Source: Allopontixanthobacter confluentis (lineage in GTDB: Bacteria > Pseudomonadota > Alphaproteobacteria > Sphingomonadales > Sphingomonadaceae). From it: a DNA stretch of 64,000 bases. A program made the translations under genes and the position numbers. The DNA lies in the NCBI RefSeq assembly GCF_009827615.1, contig NZ_WTYU01000002.1, forward strand, positions 727,020 to 791,019, written 5' to 3'. Positions 18,104 to 27,471 of this stretch are shown here, piece after piece (the first letter of the stretch is position 1; the number at the start of each line of letters is the position of its first letter). The notes under the pieces are model-generated. The model saw nothing but the letters and a program-made list of their open reading frames with translations, was not told where the DNA came from and did no database searches.

Positions 18104-20437
18104 TCAGAGCACATTTCCATCCTGATCGCGGTAGATTTCGCGCCGCCCGACATGGTTCGCCGGCCCGACCAGCCCTTCGCTTTCCATCCGTTCAATCCAC
18201 TTTGCAGCGGTATTATACCCCACGCCCATCTGGCGTTGCAGCCAGCTTCCCGATGCTTTCTGGTTTTCGAAAATGATCTGGCAGGCCTGCCGGTATTTCC
18301 GCTCGTCAGGATCATCGCTGGCGGTCAGTTCATCGTCGAATGCATAGCTGCCATCTTCCGGTTCTTCGGTGACTGCATCGACATAGTCGGGCTTGCCCTG
18401 CGCGCGCCAGTGATCCGCCACGGCTTCCACTTCCTCGTCCGACACGAATGGCCCGTGAACACGCACGGTTGCGCCGGTATTGGGCTTGTACAGCATATCG
18501 CCCTTGCCCAGCAGCTGTTCGCTGCCCTGTTCGCCCAGAATGGTGCGGCTGTCGATCCGGCTGGTTACCTTGAAACTGATGCGGGTGGGCAGGTTGGCCT
18601 TGATCACGCCGGTGATGACATCGACCGACGGGCGCTGGGTGGCCATGATCAGATGGATGCCGGCCGCGCGTGATTTTTGCGACAGGCGCTGGATGAGCAC
18701 TTCGATTTCCTTGCCTACAGTCACCATGAGATCGGCCAGTTCGTCCACAATCAGCACAATCTGCGGCAGCGGCGCATAATCGAGCTGTTCTTCCTCGAAC
18801 ATTTCCTCGCCGGTTTCCGGGTCGAAGCCGGTCTGCACGCGGCGGCCAAGCGGTTTGCCCTTGGCAATGGCGGCCTTTACCCGTTCGTTGAAACTGTTGA
18901 TGTTGCGCGAATTGATGCTGCTCATCATCCGGTAGCGGCGTTCCATTTCCTCCACCGCCCATTTCAGGGCGCGCACGGATTTGTGCGGCTCTGTCACCAC
19001 CGGCGACAGGAGATGCGGAATATCGTCGTAGCTCTTCAGCTCCAGAACTTTGGGATCGATCAGGATCAGGCGGCATTCAGCAGGCGTGAACCGGTATAGC
19101 AGCGACAGCAGAATGCAGTTGAGGCCGACCGATTTACCCGAGCCAGTGGTGCCCGCCACCAGCAGATGGGGCATGGCGGCAAGGTCGGCAACCACCGGGT
19201 CGCCCGCAATATCCTTGCCCAGAATGATCGGCAAATTGCCGGTGGATTCGGCAAACGCCTCGCACGCGACCAGTTCCTTGAGCGCGACCATCTGCCGGTC
19301 GGCATTGGGCAGTTCGATACCCATTACGGTCTTGCCCGGAATGGGCGAAACACGGGCGCTTATGGCGGACATGTTGCGGGCAATGTCTTCGGCCAGCCCG
19401 ACCACGCGGCTGGCCTTGATACCCGGTGCCGGTTCCAGTTCATACATGGTAACCACAGGGCCAGTGCGAACGGCGGTAATCTCGCCCTTTACATTGAAAT
19501 CATCCAGCACCGTTTCCAGCAGTCGCGCATTGCGTTCCAGCGCCATCTTGTCGAGTTTGGGCGCAGTATGGACCGGCGGTTCTTCCAGCAGTTCCAGACC
19601 TGGCAGCTGGTAATCGGCAAACATGTCAGCCTGCTTGGTCTTGGGCATGGCGGCTTTTTTGGGCGGCGCGGTCGGGTCGGAAATTTCCGGTGCGCGTCGG
19701 GCTGGTTCGGGCACCTGCGGCTGCGCTGCAATCTTGGGCTCGCGGTCCTTTTTCGCCCGCTGGGGAATGAAGGGCAGGTCTGTTTCAGACAGACGCGGGG
19801 TTCGTTTGAGGAACGCGGGCAAGGTCAGCAATTGCGCCCAGTCGAGCGCAAAAACGCGGGTCAGCAAGGTCGCCCCGGCAGCCAGGCAAACCAGCGCGAG
19901 CGCCAGAATGGTCCATCCCTGAATGTTCCCGGGCAGGCGGCCGGCCACGGCTTCTATGCCGCCGGCCCCCAAAAGGCCGATAATACCGCCCAGCGATGCG
20001 GGAAAAGCGCCGCCCGGCCCTTCGAATGCGAGCGAGAGGACAGTGGACACCAGCGCCATGGCGAGCAGCAGCATACCCAGCGGCAACCACCAGCGCGTTT
20101 CGGTATCGCGGTCTTCTTCTTCCACATCGCGCCATAATTTGCGCGCGGTGATGTAAATGAGCGGCAATAGGAACAGGCAGGATACGCCAAACCAGAATAG
20201 CACCCGTTCCGCCGCCCAGGCGCCGGAGGCCCCCATCCAATTGGCGATATCCACATCCGATGCCGCGGTGGAAGGGCTGGGGTCTGTCTGGGTATAGCTG
20301 GCCAGTGCCAGCGTCAGGAACACCAGCAGGGCCAGCAGCAGCGCCGCGCCGGTCATTTGCAAGGCACGGCGCAGCGAACGCCGGAATGTGGCGCGCCAGT
20401 CAGTGCCGGACGATTTCCCGATTGCGCGGGTGGCCAT
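18104..20437 (-). CDS. ftsK: DNA translocase FtsK
   Basis: A 777-aa division-site DNA pump that clears the chromosome termini and activates XerCD recombination. Four membrane helices occupy about residues 25-190, a proline-rich linker follows, then the motor with Walker A AGTTGSGKSVGLN, the LIDPKVLELKSYDDIPHLL segment and a C-terminal gamma winged helix (last 65 residues, GSWLQRQMGVGYNTAAKWIE) that reads KOPS sites. ATG at 20437 has GGGGAG 5 nt upstream; a longer frame up to 20578 overlaps thiE and is rejected. The linker is short compared with E. coli FtsK, as usual in alphaproteobacteria. Confidence 0.96.
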   Translation of the reverse strand: MATRAIGKSSGTDWRATFRRSLRRALQMTGAALLLALLVFLTLALASYTQTDPSPSTAASDVDIANWMGASGAWAAERVLFWFGVSCLFLLPLIYITARKLWRDVEEEDRDTETRWWLPLGMLLLAMALVSTVLSLAFEGPGGAFPASLGGIIGLLGAGGIEAVAGRLPGNIQGWTILALALVCLAAGATLLTRVFALDWAQLLTLPAFLKRTPRLSETDLPFIPQRAKKDREPKIAAQPQVPEPARRAPEISDPTAPPKKAAMPKTKQADMFADYQLPGLELLEEPPVHTAPKLDKMALERNARLLETVLDDFNVKGEITAVRTGPVVTMYELEPAPGIKASRVVGLAEDIARNMSAISARVSPIPGKTVMGIELPNADRQMVALKELVACEAFAESTGNLPIILGKDIAGDPVVADLAAMPHLLVAGTTGSGKSVGLNCILLSLLYRFTPAECRLILIDPKVLELKSYDDIPHLLSPVVTEPHKSVRALKWAVEEMERRYRMMSSINSRNINSFNERVKAAIAKGKPLGRRVQTGFDPETGEEMFEEEQLDYAPLPQIVLIVDELADLMVTVGKEIEVLIQRLSQKSRAAGIHLIMATQRPSVDVITGVIKANLPTRISFKVTSRIDSRTILGEQGSEQLLGKGDMLYKPNTGATVRVHGPFVSDEEVEAVADHWRAQGKPDYVDAVTEEPEDGSYAFDDELTASDDPDERKYRQACQIIFENQKASGSWLQRQMGVGYNTAAKWIERMESEGLVGPANHVGRREIYRDQDGNVL

Positions 20438-20504
20438 TGCTACTCCCCTGTCTGCAGGTGCGAAGGTGTAATAGGTGCGTAATGCACAGGAGAGGACTCC
20501 TGCG

Positions 20505-21068
20505 TCAAGAATCCAGTTCGGCGACGAGGCCATCAATCGCGGCCCAGCGCGGCCAGCCAAGCGACCGGGCCCGCCCATGGGTCATGCCGCCAAGAGCGAT
20601 GACCGGCATCTGGGCCAGCGATGCCAGCTGCCGGAAGCGTTCCGGCCCCAGGCCTGATGCTGCGGGATGGGAGCGGGTGGGAAATACTGGCGACAGGAAT
20701 ACAGCGTCAGCGTCAATATCGTTGGCGCTGCGGATTTCATCTTCATCATGCACCGCGGCCAGCCGCATCAGGCCAGTGGCGGCGGGCAGGCGCTGCGCCG
20801 GACCATAGATGCCGTCTGCACCCCAGATTTCTGCCAGCTGGCCATCATCTGCCATGATCACCAGATGCCCGCCGCGCCGTGCGGTGGCGGCCAGCGTGTC
20901 GAACCTTGCCCGCCGGGCGGCAGGTGCAAGGTGATAATGGCGGAACACAAGGCCGGAACCGTTGGGCAAAGCGCACAGGGCATGATCCAGCACCGCATCG
21001 TTGCGGGCATCACTCAGCAACCACAAATCGGGGATGCCGGTGCATTGCGAGGTATGGCAAGTCGTCAC
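20505..21068 (-). CDS. ThiE/TenI-family thiamine phosphate synthase-like protein
   Basis: A 187-aa TIM-barrel protein related to thiamine-phosphate synthase and TenI. The core LSPVFPTRSHP, the WGADGIYGP segment (usually GADGVHLGQ) and VIALGGMTHGRA (usually VAIGGI) are recognisable but diverged, so true ThiE activity is doubtful; a TenI-like role or a repurposed function is possible. GTG at 21068 is chosen because the only alternative, TTG at 21107, would overlap yggS. No clear ribosome site. It is divergent from yggS with 23 bp between starts, and lies just upstream of ftsK on the same strand. No other thiamine genes are nearby. Confidence 0.72.
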   Translation of the reverse strand: MTTCHTSQCTGIPDLWLLSDARNDAVLDHALCALPNGSGLVFRHYHLAPAARRARFDTLAATARRGGHLVIMADDGQLAEIWGADGIYGPAQRLPAATGLMRLAAVHDEDEIRSANDIDADAVFLSPVFPTRSHPAASGLGPERFRQLASLAQMPVIALGGMTHGRARSLGWPRWAAIDGLVAELDS

Positions 21069-21091
21069 AGCCACGCTATAGCGCAAACCCG

Positions 21092-21754
21092 ATGGAAAAT
21101 GCAGCAACCAAGCTAGGGCAGGTGCGCGAAAATATCGCGCGCGCAGCCCGGATCGCGGGCCGGAAGGCCGAGGACATCACCCTGATCGCCGTCAGCAAGA
21201 CACATTCGGCAGAGGAAATCGAGCCGTTGCTGCTGGCGGGCCAGCGCATCTTCGGTGAAAACCGGGTGCAGGAAGCGCAGGCCAAATGGCCCGAACTGCG
21301 CGAACGCCACCCTGCCGCGCAGGTCCATCTGGTGGGGCAGTTGCAATCCAACAAGGCCGATGATGCCGTGGCAGTTTTTGACTGCATCCATTCACTCGAC
21401 CGGCCCAGCCTGGTCACTGCGCTGGGCAAGGCGATGGCCCGCGCGGACAAGCGCGTGCCGTGCTTCATTCAGGTCGATATTGGTGAGGAAGACCAGAAAG
21501 GCGGCTGCGCCATAGCCGATTTGCCAGACCTTATTGCAATGGCCCGCGCTGCTGAAATTCCCATTATCGGCCTGATGTGCGTGCCGCCAGCAGGGATCGA
21601 GCCGACCCCGTTTTTTGCCCTGCTGGACAAATTGGCCAGCGATCATGGCCTGGAAGGGCGCAGCATGGGCATGAGCAGCGATTATGAAATTGCCGTGCAG
21701 ATTGGCGCAACCCATGTGCGGGTGGGCACTGCATTGTTTGGTACACGCGACTAA
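21092..21754 (+). CDS. YggS-family pyridoxal-phosphate homeostasis protein
   Basis: A 220-aa PLP-binding single-domain TIM barrel, the usual length for YggS/PROSC. PLP-linked Lys is in LIAVSKTHS; GENRVQEAQAKW, HLVGQLQSNK and GLMCVPP match the family, and the C terminus MGMSSDYEIAVQIGATHVRVGTALFG carries the phosphate-binding region. The family buffers free PLP and has no known enzyme activity. ATG at 21092 is chosen because the conserved region starts there; no ribosome site is visible, so the mRNA may be leaderless. A strong bidirectional terminator follows. Confidence 0.93.
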   Translation: MENAATKLGQVRENIARAARIAGRKAEDITLIAVSKTHSAEEIEPLLLAGQRIFGENRVQEAQAKWPELRERHPAAQVHLVGQLQSNKADDAVAVFDCIHSLDRPSLVTALGKAMARADKRVPCFIQVDIGEEDQKGGCAIADLPDLIAMARAAEIPIIGLMCVPPAGIEPTPFFALLDKLASDHGLEGRSMGMSSDYEIAVQIGATHVRVGTALFGTRD

Positions 21755-21780
21755 TCCCGGCCTGCACAGCCGGCCATAAG

Positions 21781-21815
21781 AAAGGGGCCGCTTCCTTGCA
21801 GAAGCGGCCCCTTTT
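21781..21815. terminator. Bidirectional rho-independent terminator
   Basis: A perfect inverted repeat, AAAGGGGCCGCTTC and GAAGCGGCCCCTTT, with a 6-nt loop CTTGCA and A/T tracts on both sides. It sits between the convergent yggS and TonB-receptor genes and should stop transcription both ways. Confidence 0.92.
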
Positions 21816-21842
21816 ATTGTGCCGTTTTCAGGGCAGCAAGGC

Positions 21843-24632
21843 TTAGAACTTGCCGCGAACAGTCACGCCGTAGGTCCGTGGTTCAGCAAGGAATGCCGAA
21901 TAGGTCTGCTGCGAGGCAACAAACGGCGTGTTGAAGGCAACCTGCGTGTAATCCACGTCGAACAGGTTGGATGCCCAGCCTTCGATGGCCCATTTTTCGT
22001 CCGGACCGCGGATGCCGATACGGGCATTCACGAGCGCGAAACCATCCTGTTCCTTGCCAAAGAGCAGGTCAGAACCGGTGTTGTAATCACCCACGCTGCG
22101 GGCGTTGACATAGACCAGACCTGACAGGCCGCCATTACCGATGGGCGGTGTCCAGCTGGCTGATGCCGTGGCCGTGATTTCCGGCGCGTTCGACAGATTG
22201 TCACCGGGCAGCAGGCGCAGGGCAGGATCAAGCGGCGATCCATTTTCGTTACCGATGAGGTTATCCTCATAGCTGGTGTCCGCAAGGGTCAGGCCAGCAG
22301 TGAAGTTCAGGTAACGGCTTGGCTTCATCGTGGCTTCAAGTTCGACACCCTGCGCAACCACGCCATAGGTGACATCATCCGCATCACACGCGCCGGTCAG
22401 GCCGAAGGCATCACGATCCGCACCGTTAAGATCGCTGGTGCAGGCATTGACGTTCTGCACCAGGAAGACCGAACCGTTGAAGGTGTTCAGCTGGAAATTG
22501 CTGAACTGCTGACGGAATGCCGAAACGCCGAAAGTGAAATCGCGGATCGAATATTTTGCGCCAACTTCAAAGGCATCAACCGTTTCCTGGTCGAATTGCA
22601 GATTGGCAGTGTTGGCCAGTGCATTGGGGCCAACCACCACCGAAATGTTGCTCGCACCCAGCGTATCGGTGGGCGAGAAGAACGTGCCGGTAAGCGCCGA
22701 ACGGTCAAGGTTGAAACCGCCTGCCTTATAGCCGCGTGAGTAGCTGGCATAGAGCAGCAGATCGTCGGTTGCCTTGAAGCTGAGGATACCGGTTCCGGTA
22801 AATTCGTTTTCACTGCGCGAATCGGAGAACGTGGCACCGTTGAGTTCACTGGTCGAATTGCCCTGACAGGCAAGGGAGATAAGCCCGCCGGTCAGGCCGC
22901 CAAGACCAGGAATGCCAAGCAGCGGGGTCAGTGCGGCACGCTGTGCCGGGCACACCGTGTTGTCATTGCCCAGCAGCGAATCAAAGTCCTTGGTTTCATG
23001 CGTGTAACGCAGGCCCAGAGTCAGATCGAGGCGATCGGTCAGGTGGATGATATTATGCGTGAAGGCAGCGAAGCTTTCGCTCTTCTGGTTATAGAAATCG
23101 GTGGTTGAACCAAGATCGTTCAGACCTGCAAGCCGGTCCAGCCCGGCAAAGATTGCCGGAGTTGCTGCGCCAAATGCACCCGCGCCGCCATTGGCTCCGC
23201 TCAACACTGCCCGTCCGCCTGCGCTCAGACAGCCAGTGCTGCCGGGCGAAGCAAGTGCCGGGTTGATTGCATTGACGATCCGGCATGGGGCAAATGCGCC
23301 ATACTGGCTGCCAAAGCGCAGATTGTCGCGCACGGCGAGCTTTTCATTGGCGTAGAAACCGCCAACCAGCCAGTCGACCCGGTCATTGAAGGCCGAACCC
23401 TGCAGACGCAGTTCCTGAGTGAAGGTCTTGAACGCACGTGCGCCGCCATTTTCATTCGGAGCACGATACAGAATATCTACCTGGGTATAATCGGTGTCGG
23501 AACCCTGGAAGTTGGAATATTCGCGGTAGCCGGTAATCGAGGTCAGCTCGGGGCCGCCCAGATCATAATTCAGTTCCAGCGAAGCGCCGTAATCTTCGGT
23601 TTCGCCTGCATAGGAACGGCCCTGCGTGACGTAGATGTCGCGGTCAAACGTGCTTTGGGTAAGCGCAGCGGGGTTCTGGCCCAGCCCCAGCAGCACAGGG
23701 ATGATCGGGTTGGCGGTGCTGGTCAGCGCAGGGCTGCCGGCATTTGGCATTCTGAAGCTGTCGAGACCGGGGCTGACGCGCGCCAGCGGTGCAAAGTCAG
23801 GCTGGACGAATGTGGCTGCACAGCAGCTTTCATCCTTCTTGGAATAATCCAGCACCAGACGCGCGGTCAGCGCATCGGTTGGTTCCCACAAAAGCTGCCC
23901 GCGCAGCAGATACCGGTCGCGGTCATTGACATCAACGCCGTTCACCACGTCGCGATAGAAACCGTCACGCTTGAAATAAACGCCGTCCACCCGGGCTGCC
24001 ACGGTTGTGCCCAGCGGCAGGTTCACGCCGCCTTCGACTTTCATCGAATCGTAATTGCCGTAGGAAAACGCGCCGTAGCCGCCGAATTCAAACTTCGGCT
24101 TGGCGGTATAGATGGAAATGAGGCCAGCTGAAGAGTTGCGGCCGCCCAGCGTGCCCTGCGGGCCGCGGAGGATTTCGATGCGGTCAATCGGACCAAGCTC
24201 GCTCAGCGCATTGCCCGAACGCGAACGATACACGCCGTCAACAAACACTGCGACCGAGCTTTCTAGGCCGGCATTGTCGCCAACCGTGCCGATGCCGCGA
24301 ATACGGGCCGAACCGTTTGCTTCATTGCCAGTGGAAGAAACCAGCAGCGATGGCGCCACCTGGTTCAGTTCGCGAATATCGTTTGCGCCAGATTTCTGCA
24401 GCATGTCACCTGAGACAGCGGAAATGGCGACGGGAACATCGGCCAGCTGCTGCTCGCGGCCCTGCGCTGTCACGACGATGATATTGGCATCGTCATATGC
24501 CTGCTGTTCCGCGGCATCTTCTGCGGCCTGTTCAGCGGCAGTCTGTTCCTGCGCGAAAGCGGGCATGGCCGCCATGGAGGCAATTGTGAAGCAGGCAAGT
24601 GAAGTGGTTGCACGCAAAGCGAGTTTCATCAT
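21843..24632 (-). CDS. TonB-dependent outer-membrane receptor
   Basis: A 929-aa outer-membrane transporter. A signal peptide covers residues 1-27 (PAFAQ), followed by an acidic Ala/Gln-rich stretch, the TonB box in DDANIIVVTAQ, a plug domain with VFVDGVYRS and ILRGPQGTLGGRNSSAG, and a 22-strand barrel ending in the typical aromatic-rich terminus (GVTVRGKF, final Phe). The ligand is not readable from sequence; the plug is of the type common in sphingomonads, where such receptors take up iron chelates, sugars or other compounds. Two ATG codons in tandem (24632, 24629) are candidate starts, with a weak GGGAT upstream. It lies 79 bp downstream of glnD on the same strand. No transport partner is encoded next to it. 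Confidence 0.92.
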   Translation of the reverse strand: MMKLALRATTSLACFTIASMAAMPAFAQEQTAAEQAAEDAAEQQAYDDANIIVVTAQGREQQLADVPVAISAVSGDMLQKSGANDIRELNQVAPSLLVSSTGNEANGSARIRGIGTVGDNAGLESSVAVFVDGVYRSRSGNALSELGPIDRIEILRGPQGTLGGRNSSAGLISIYTAKPKFEFGGYGAFSYGNYDSMKVEGGVNLPLGTTVAARVDGVYFKRDGFYRDVVNGVDVNDRDRYLLRGQLLWEPTDALTARLVLDYSKKDESCCAATFVQPDFAPLARVSPGLDSFRMPNAGSPALTSTANPIIPVLLGLGQNPAALTQSTFDRDIYVTQGRSYAGETEDYGASLELNYDLGGPELTSITGYREYSNFQGSDTDYTQVDILYRAPNENGGARAFKTFTQELRLQGSAFNDRVDWLVGGFYANEKLAVRDNLRFGSQYGAFAPCRIVNAINPALASPGSTGCLSAGGRAVLSGANGGAGAFGAATPAIFAGLDRLAGLNDLGSTTDFYNQKSESFAAFTHNIIHLTDRLDLTLGLRYTHETKDFDSLLGNDNTVCPAQRAALTPLLGIPGLGGLTGGLISLACQGNSTSELNGATFSDSRSENEFTGTGILSFKATDDLLLYASYSRGYKAGGFNLDRSALTGTFFSPTDTLGASNISVVVGPNALANTANLQFDQETVDAFEVGAKYSIRDFTFGVSAFRQQFSNFQLNTFNGSVFLVQNVNACTSDLNGADRDAFGLTGACDADDVTYGVVAQGVELEATMKPSRYLNFTAGLTLADTSYEDNLIGNENGSPLDPALRLLPGDNLSNAPEITATASASWTPPIGNGGLSGLVYVNARSVGDYNTGSDLLFGKEQDGFALVNARIGIRGPDEKWAIEGWASNLFDVDYTQVAFNTPFVASQQTYSAFLAEPRTYGVTVRGKF

Positions 24633-24711
24633 CTAGCTATCCCAAAAAAGTGTTTTTATTCTGTACGGATGCCCATACTTGGCATCGGTTTTTAATCAAG
24701 ACCCATTTCGA

Positions 24712-27471
24712 TCAAGCGTCTTCCAACTCCGCCTGGCGTCGGTCGCTTGCTGCGTCGAGCAGGCTCTGCTCGATCGCCTGCTTGCGGTCCGATGCGTCTA
24801 TCTTATTACCAAGCAGGTCTGTCACATAGAACGTATCTGCTGCCCGCTCGCCATAGGCCGTGATATGTGCCGAATATACCACAAGCTGGTTCTCAAACAA
24901 GGTGCGTGCCAGCCGGTTCAGCAAGGCAGGCCGGTCGCGGGCATGGATTTCGATCACGGTAAATCTGTTGGACGCCTTATTATCGAAAATGACCCGCGGC
25001 CGAACATCGAATGCGCCTGCCCTGGTGCGCGGCAGGGGCCGTTTGGCAAGCTGGGGCACAAGTTCCACTTTGCCGGCCAGGGCATCGGCAATGGATTTCT
25101 TGATCCGGTCGATCTGCGTGGTTTCGTTGAATGGCTGGCCCACCGGGTCCTGCACCAGAAAATTGTCCACTGCCCAGCCATTACGGGTGGTGTGAATGCG
25201 GGCGTCGATTATGTTCGCCCCAGCCAGATGGATGCCTCCTGCAATGCGGTAGAACAGGCCGGGATGGTCAGCCGCGATGACGCTGACCAGCGTTGCGCCG
25301 CGTCCTTCGTCATATTCGCAATGAATGGACAGCTGTTCGCGGATTGACTGGGCCACGGAATATTGCACCAGATTGAGCGCGATGATCTTTTCCGGTTCGG
25401 CAATCCAGTAAGCATCGCCGAAAATCTGGTCGAGATCCTCGATCAGATGGGCATTTTCGCCCAACAGGCCGGTCACGGTCTGTTTCTTGAACGCCACGCG
25501 TTCCTTGCGCCCGTGGCGCATATGGCCCAGCCGCAGCCGTTCCTGCGCGCTGTCCGACAATTCGCCCAGCAGCTGCCGTTTCCAGCTGTTCCAGACCCCG
25601 GGGCCAACGGCCCTGATGTCGATTGCGGTCAGGATCATCAGATGGCGCAGCCGTTCCAGGCTCTGCACTTCGCCGACGAAATTCTCGATCGTGGCAGGGT
25701 CGGTCAGGTCACGTTTGAAAGCTGTCGCACTCATCAGCAGATGCTGGCGCACCAGCCAGGCGACCAGTTCAGTCTCGGTTTCATCCAGACCGAAACGGGG
25801 GCAAAGCTTCTTGGCCACTTCGGCGCCCAGCACCGAATGATCACCGCCGCGCCCCTTGGCAATATCGTGCAGCAAGGCGGCAACATAGGCCACGCGGCGC
25901 GATTCGACCTTGTGAATTAGCTTGGTGGCGCGCGGATGGTCTTCTGCCAGATCACCCTTTTCAATGCGGTTGAGCAGCCCGATGGCGCGGATCGTATGTT
26001 CATCCACGGTGTAGTGGTGATACATGTCGAACTGCATCTGCGCGTTGACGCGGCCGAAATCGGGCACGAATTTGCCGAAGACGCCCGCTTCATTCATCCA
26101 GCGTAGCACCGTTTCAGGATCGTTGCGGCCCGCCAGAATGTCCAGAAACAGCGCATTGGCCGCAGGGTCATTGCGGACCTTGTTATCGATCAGACCGGAA
26201 TCGCGGTCTGCCTGCCGCATGGTGGCGGGATGCACTTCCAGCGATTCCTGCTGGGCCAACTGGAAAATCTCGATCAAGCGAACCGGGTCTTTGCGGAACC
26301 AGTCATCCGATGGCGCCTCGATCCGTCCGCCGAACACGCGGTATCCCTTGAGTTCGCGGGGACGAGCGGTAAATGCCGCCAGAAAACCGCGCCGCCGCCG
26401 GGTCTGGGCAAATTGCTGGTCGATATGCGCCAGGAAAACGCCCGTCAGGCTGCCGACGCGTTTTGCCTGCAGAAAATAGAACTGCATGAAGCGTTCTACC
26501 GCGCTTTTGCCCGTGCGGTCGGCGAAATTCATCCGTTCTGCCACCTGGCGTTGTAGATCGAATGTCAGCCGGTCTTCCGCACGATCGGTAATCATATGCA
26601 GATGGCAGCGCACCGCCAGCATGAAACTTTCGGCCCGGCGGAATGAGCGGTATTCCGCCGGCGTCAGCAATCCCACATCCACCAGATCGGCAGCGCTGCG
26701 GACCTTGTGAATATATTTTCCGATCCAGTACAATGTGTGCAGATCGCGCAGGCCGCCCTTGCCATCCTTGACGTTGGGTTCAACCACATAGCGGCTGTCG
26801 CCCATGCGTTTGTGGCGCGCATTACGTTCGGCCAGCTTTTCCGCCACAAACTGCCGTTCTGTTCCGGCCACCACTTCCGCAAAGAACCGTTGCCTGCTGT
26901 TCTGGTAAAGATCCTCGTCACCCCATACGAACCGGCCTTCCAGCAGCGCTGTCCTGATGGTGATATCCTCCCGCGCGAGGCGGACCATATCATCGGGCGT
27001 GCGGCTGGAATGGCCAACCTTGAGGCCCAGATCCCACAGGAAATACAGGATCGCCTCGATCACCTGTTCGCACCATGGCGCGCTGCGGGTGGGGGTGAAA
27101 AAGGCGATGTCGACATCCGAATGGGGCGCCATTTCCGCGCGGCCATAGCCGCCCACCGCCATGATCGTCAGCCGTTCGCCAGTGGACCGTGTGCCTACCG
27201 GATAAATGCGGCCCACCACATGATCGTGGATCAGCCGGACAAGCTGATCCACCAGAAATGCCTGCCCGGCGGAACATTCATGCCCCGCAGACGGCTTCTG
27301 GGCCAGCCTGCGGGCCAATTCACTGCGGCCGGCATCCAGCGCGGCGCGCAGCACGGCCACGATTTCCGGCCGGGCGCTGGCCGCATCGCCAGCGGCCAGC
27401 GCATCGATTTTGGCGACGATCACACGCCGGTCGATGATCGCGCGCTGGTTGGGGATGCGTATCTTGTTCAA
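24712..27471 (-). CDS. glnD: PII uridylyltransferase / uridylyl-removing enzyme
   Basis: A 919-aa nitrogen-status sensor that uridylylates PII proteins when glutamine is low and removes UMP when it is high. In order: nucleotidyltransferase domain with GGYGRAEMAPHSDVDIAF, the GlnD linker with VKDGKGGLRDLHTLYWI, an HD hydrolase domain with LLHDIAKGRGGDHSV, and two C-terminal ACT domains (LVSVIAADHPGLFYRIAG; VIEIHARDRPALLNRLAR). I place the start at TTG 27471: it follows GGAGG by 4 nt and overlaps the upstream stop as TTGA, and the conserved region starts right after it. A longer frame to 27564 lies inside the acyl-CoA synthetase gene. Coupling of glnD to an acyl-CoA synthetase is unusual. Confidence 0.95.
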   Translation of the reverse strand: MNKIRIPNQRAIIDRRVIVAKIDALAAGDAASARPEIVAVLRAALDAGRSELARRLAQKPSAGHECSAGQAFLVDQLVRLIHDHVVGRIYPVGTRSTGERLTIMAVGGYGRAEMAPHSDVDIAFFTPTRSAPWCEQVIEAILYFLWDLGLKVGHSSRTPDDMVRLAREDITIRTALLEGRFVWGDEDLYQNSRQRFFAEVVAGTERQFVAEKLAERNARHKRMGDSRYVVEPNVKDGKGGLRDLHTLYWIGKYIHKVRSAADLVDVGLLTPAEYRSFRRAESFMLAVRCHLHMITDRAEDRLTFDLQRQVAERMNFADRTGKSAVERFMQFYFLQAKRVGSLTGVFLAHIDQQFAQTRRRRGFLAAFTARPRELKGYRVFGGRIEAPSDDWFRKDPVRLIEIFQLAQQESLEVHPATMRQADRDSGLIDNKVRNDPAANALFLDILAGRNDPETVLRWMNEAGVFGKFVPDFGRVNAQMQFDMYHHYTVDEHTIRAIGLLNRIEKGDLAEDHPRATKLIHKVESRRVAYVAALLHDIAKGRGGDHSVLGAEVAKKLCPRFGLDETETELVAWLVRQHLLMSATAFKRDLTDPATIENFVGEVQSLERLRHLMILTAIDIRAVGPGVWNSWKRQLLGELSDSAQERLRLGHMRHGRKERVAFKKQTVTGLLGENAHLIEDLDQIFGDAYWIAEPEKIIALNLVQYSVAQSIREQLSIHCEYDEGRGATLVSVIAADHPGLFYRIAGGIHLAGANIIDARIHTTRNGWAVDNFLVQDPVGQPFNETTQIDRIKKSIADALAGKVELVPQLAKRPLPRTRAGAFDVRPRVIFDNKASNRFTVIEIHARDRPALLNRLARTLFENQLVVYSAHITAYGERAADTFYVTDLLGNKIDASDRKQAIEQSLLDAASDRRQAELEDA

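Noticed and set aside
24640-24711. Terminator between glnD and the TonB receptor
   Set aside because: The GATGCC/GGCATC hairpin has its T run only on the plus strand, opposite to both genes.
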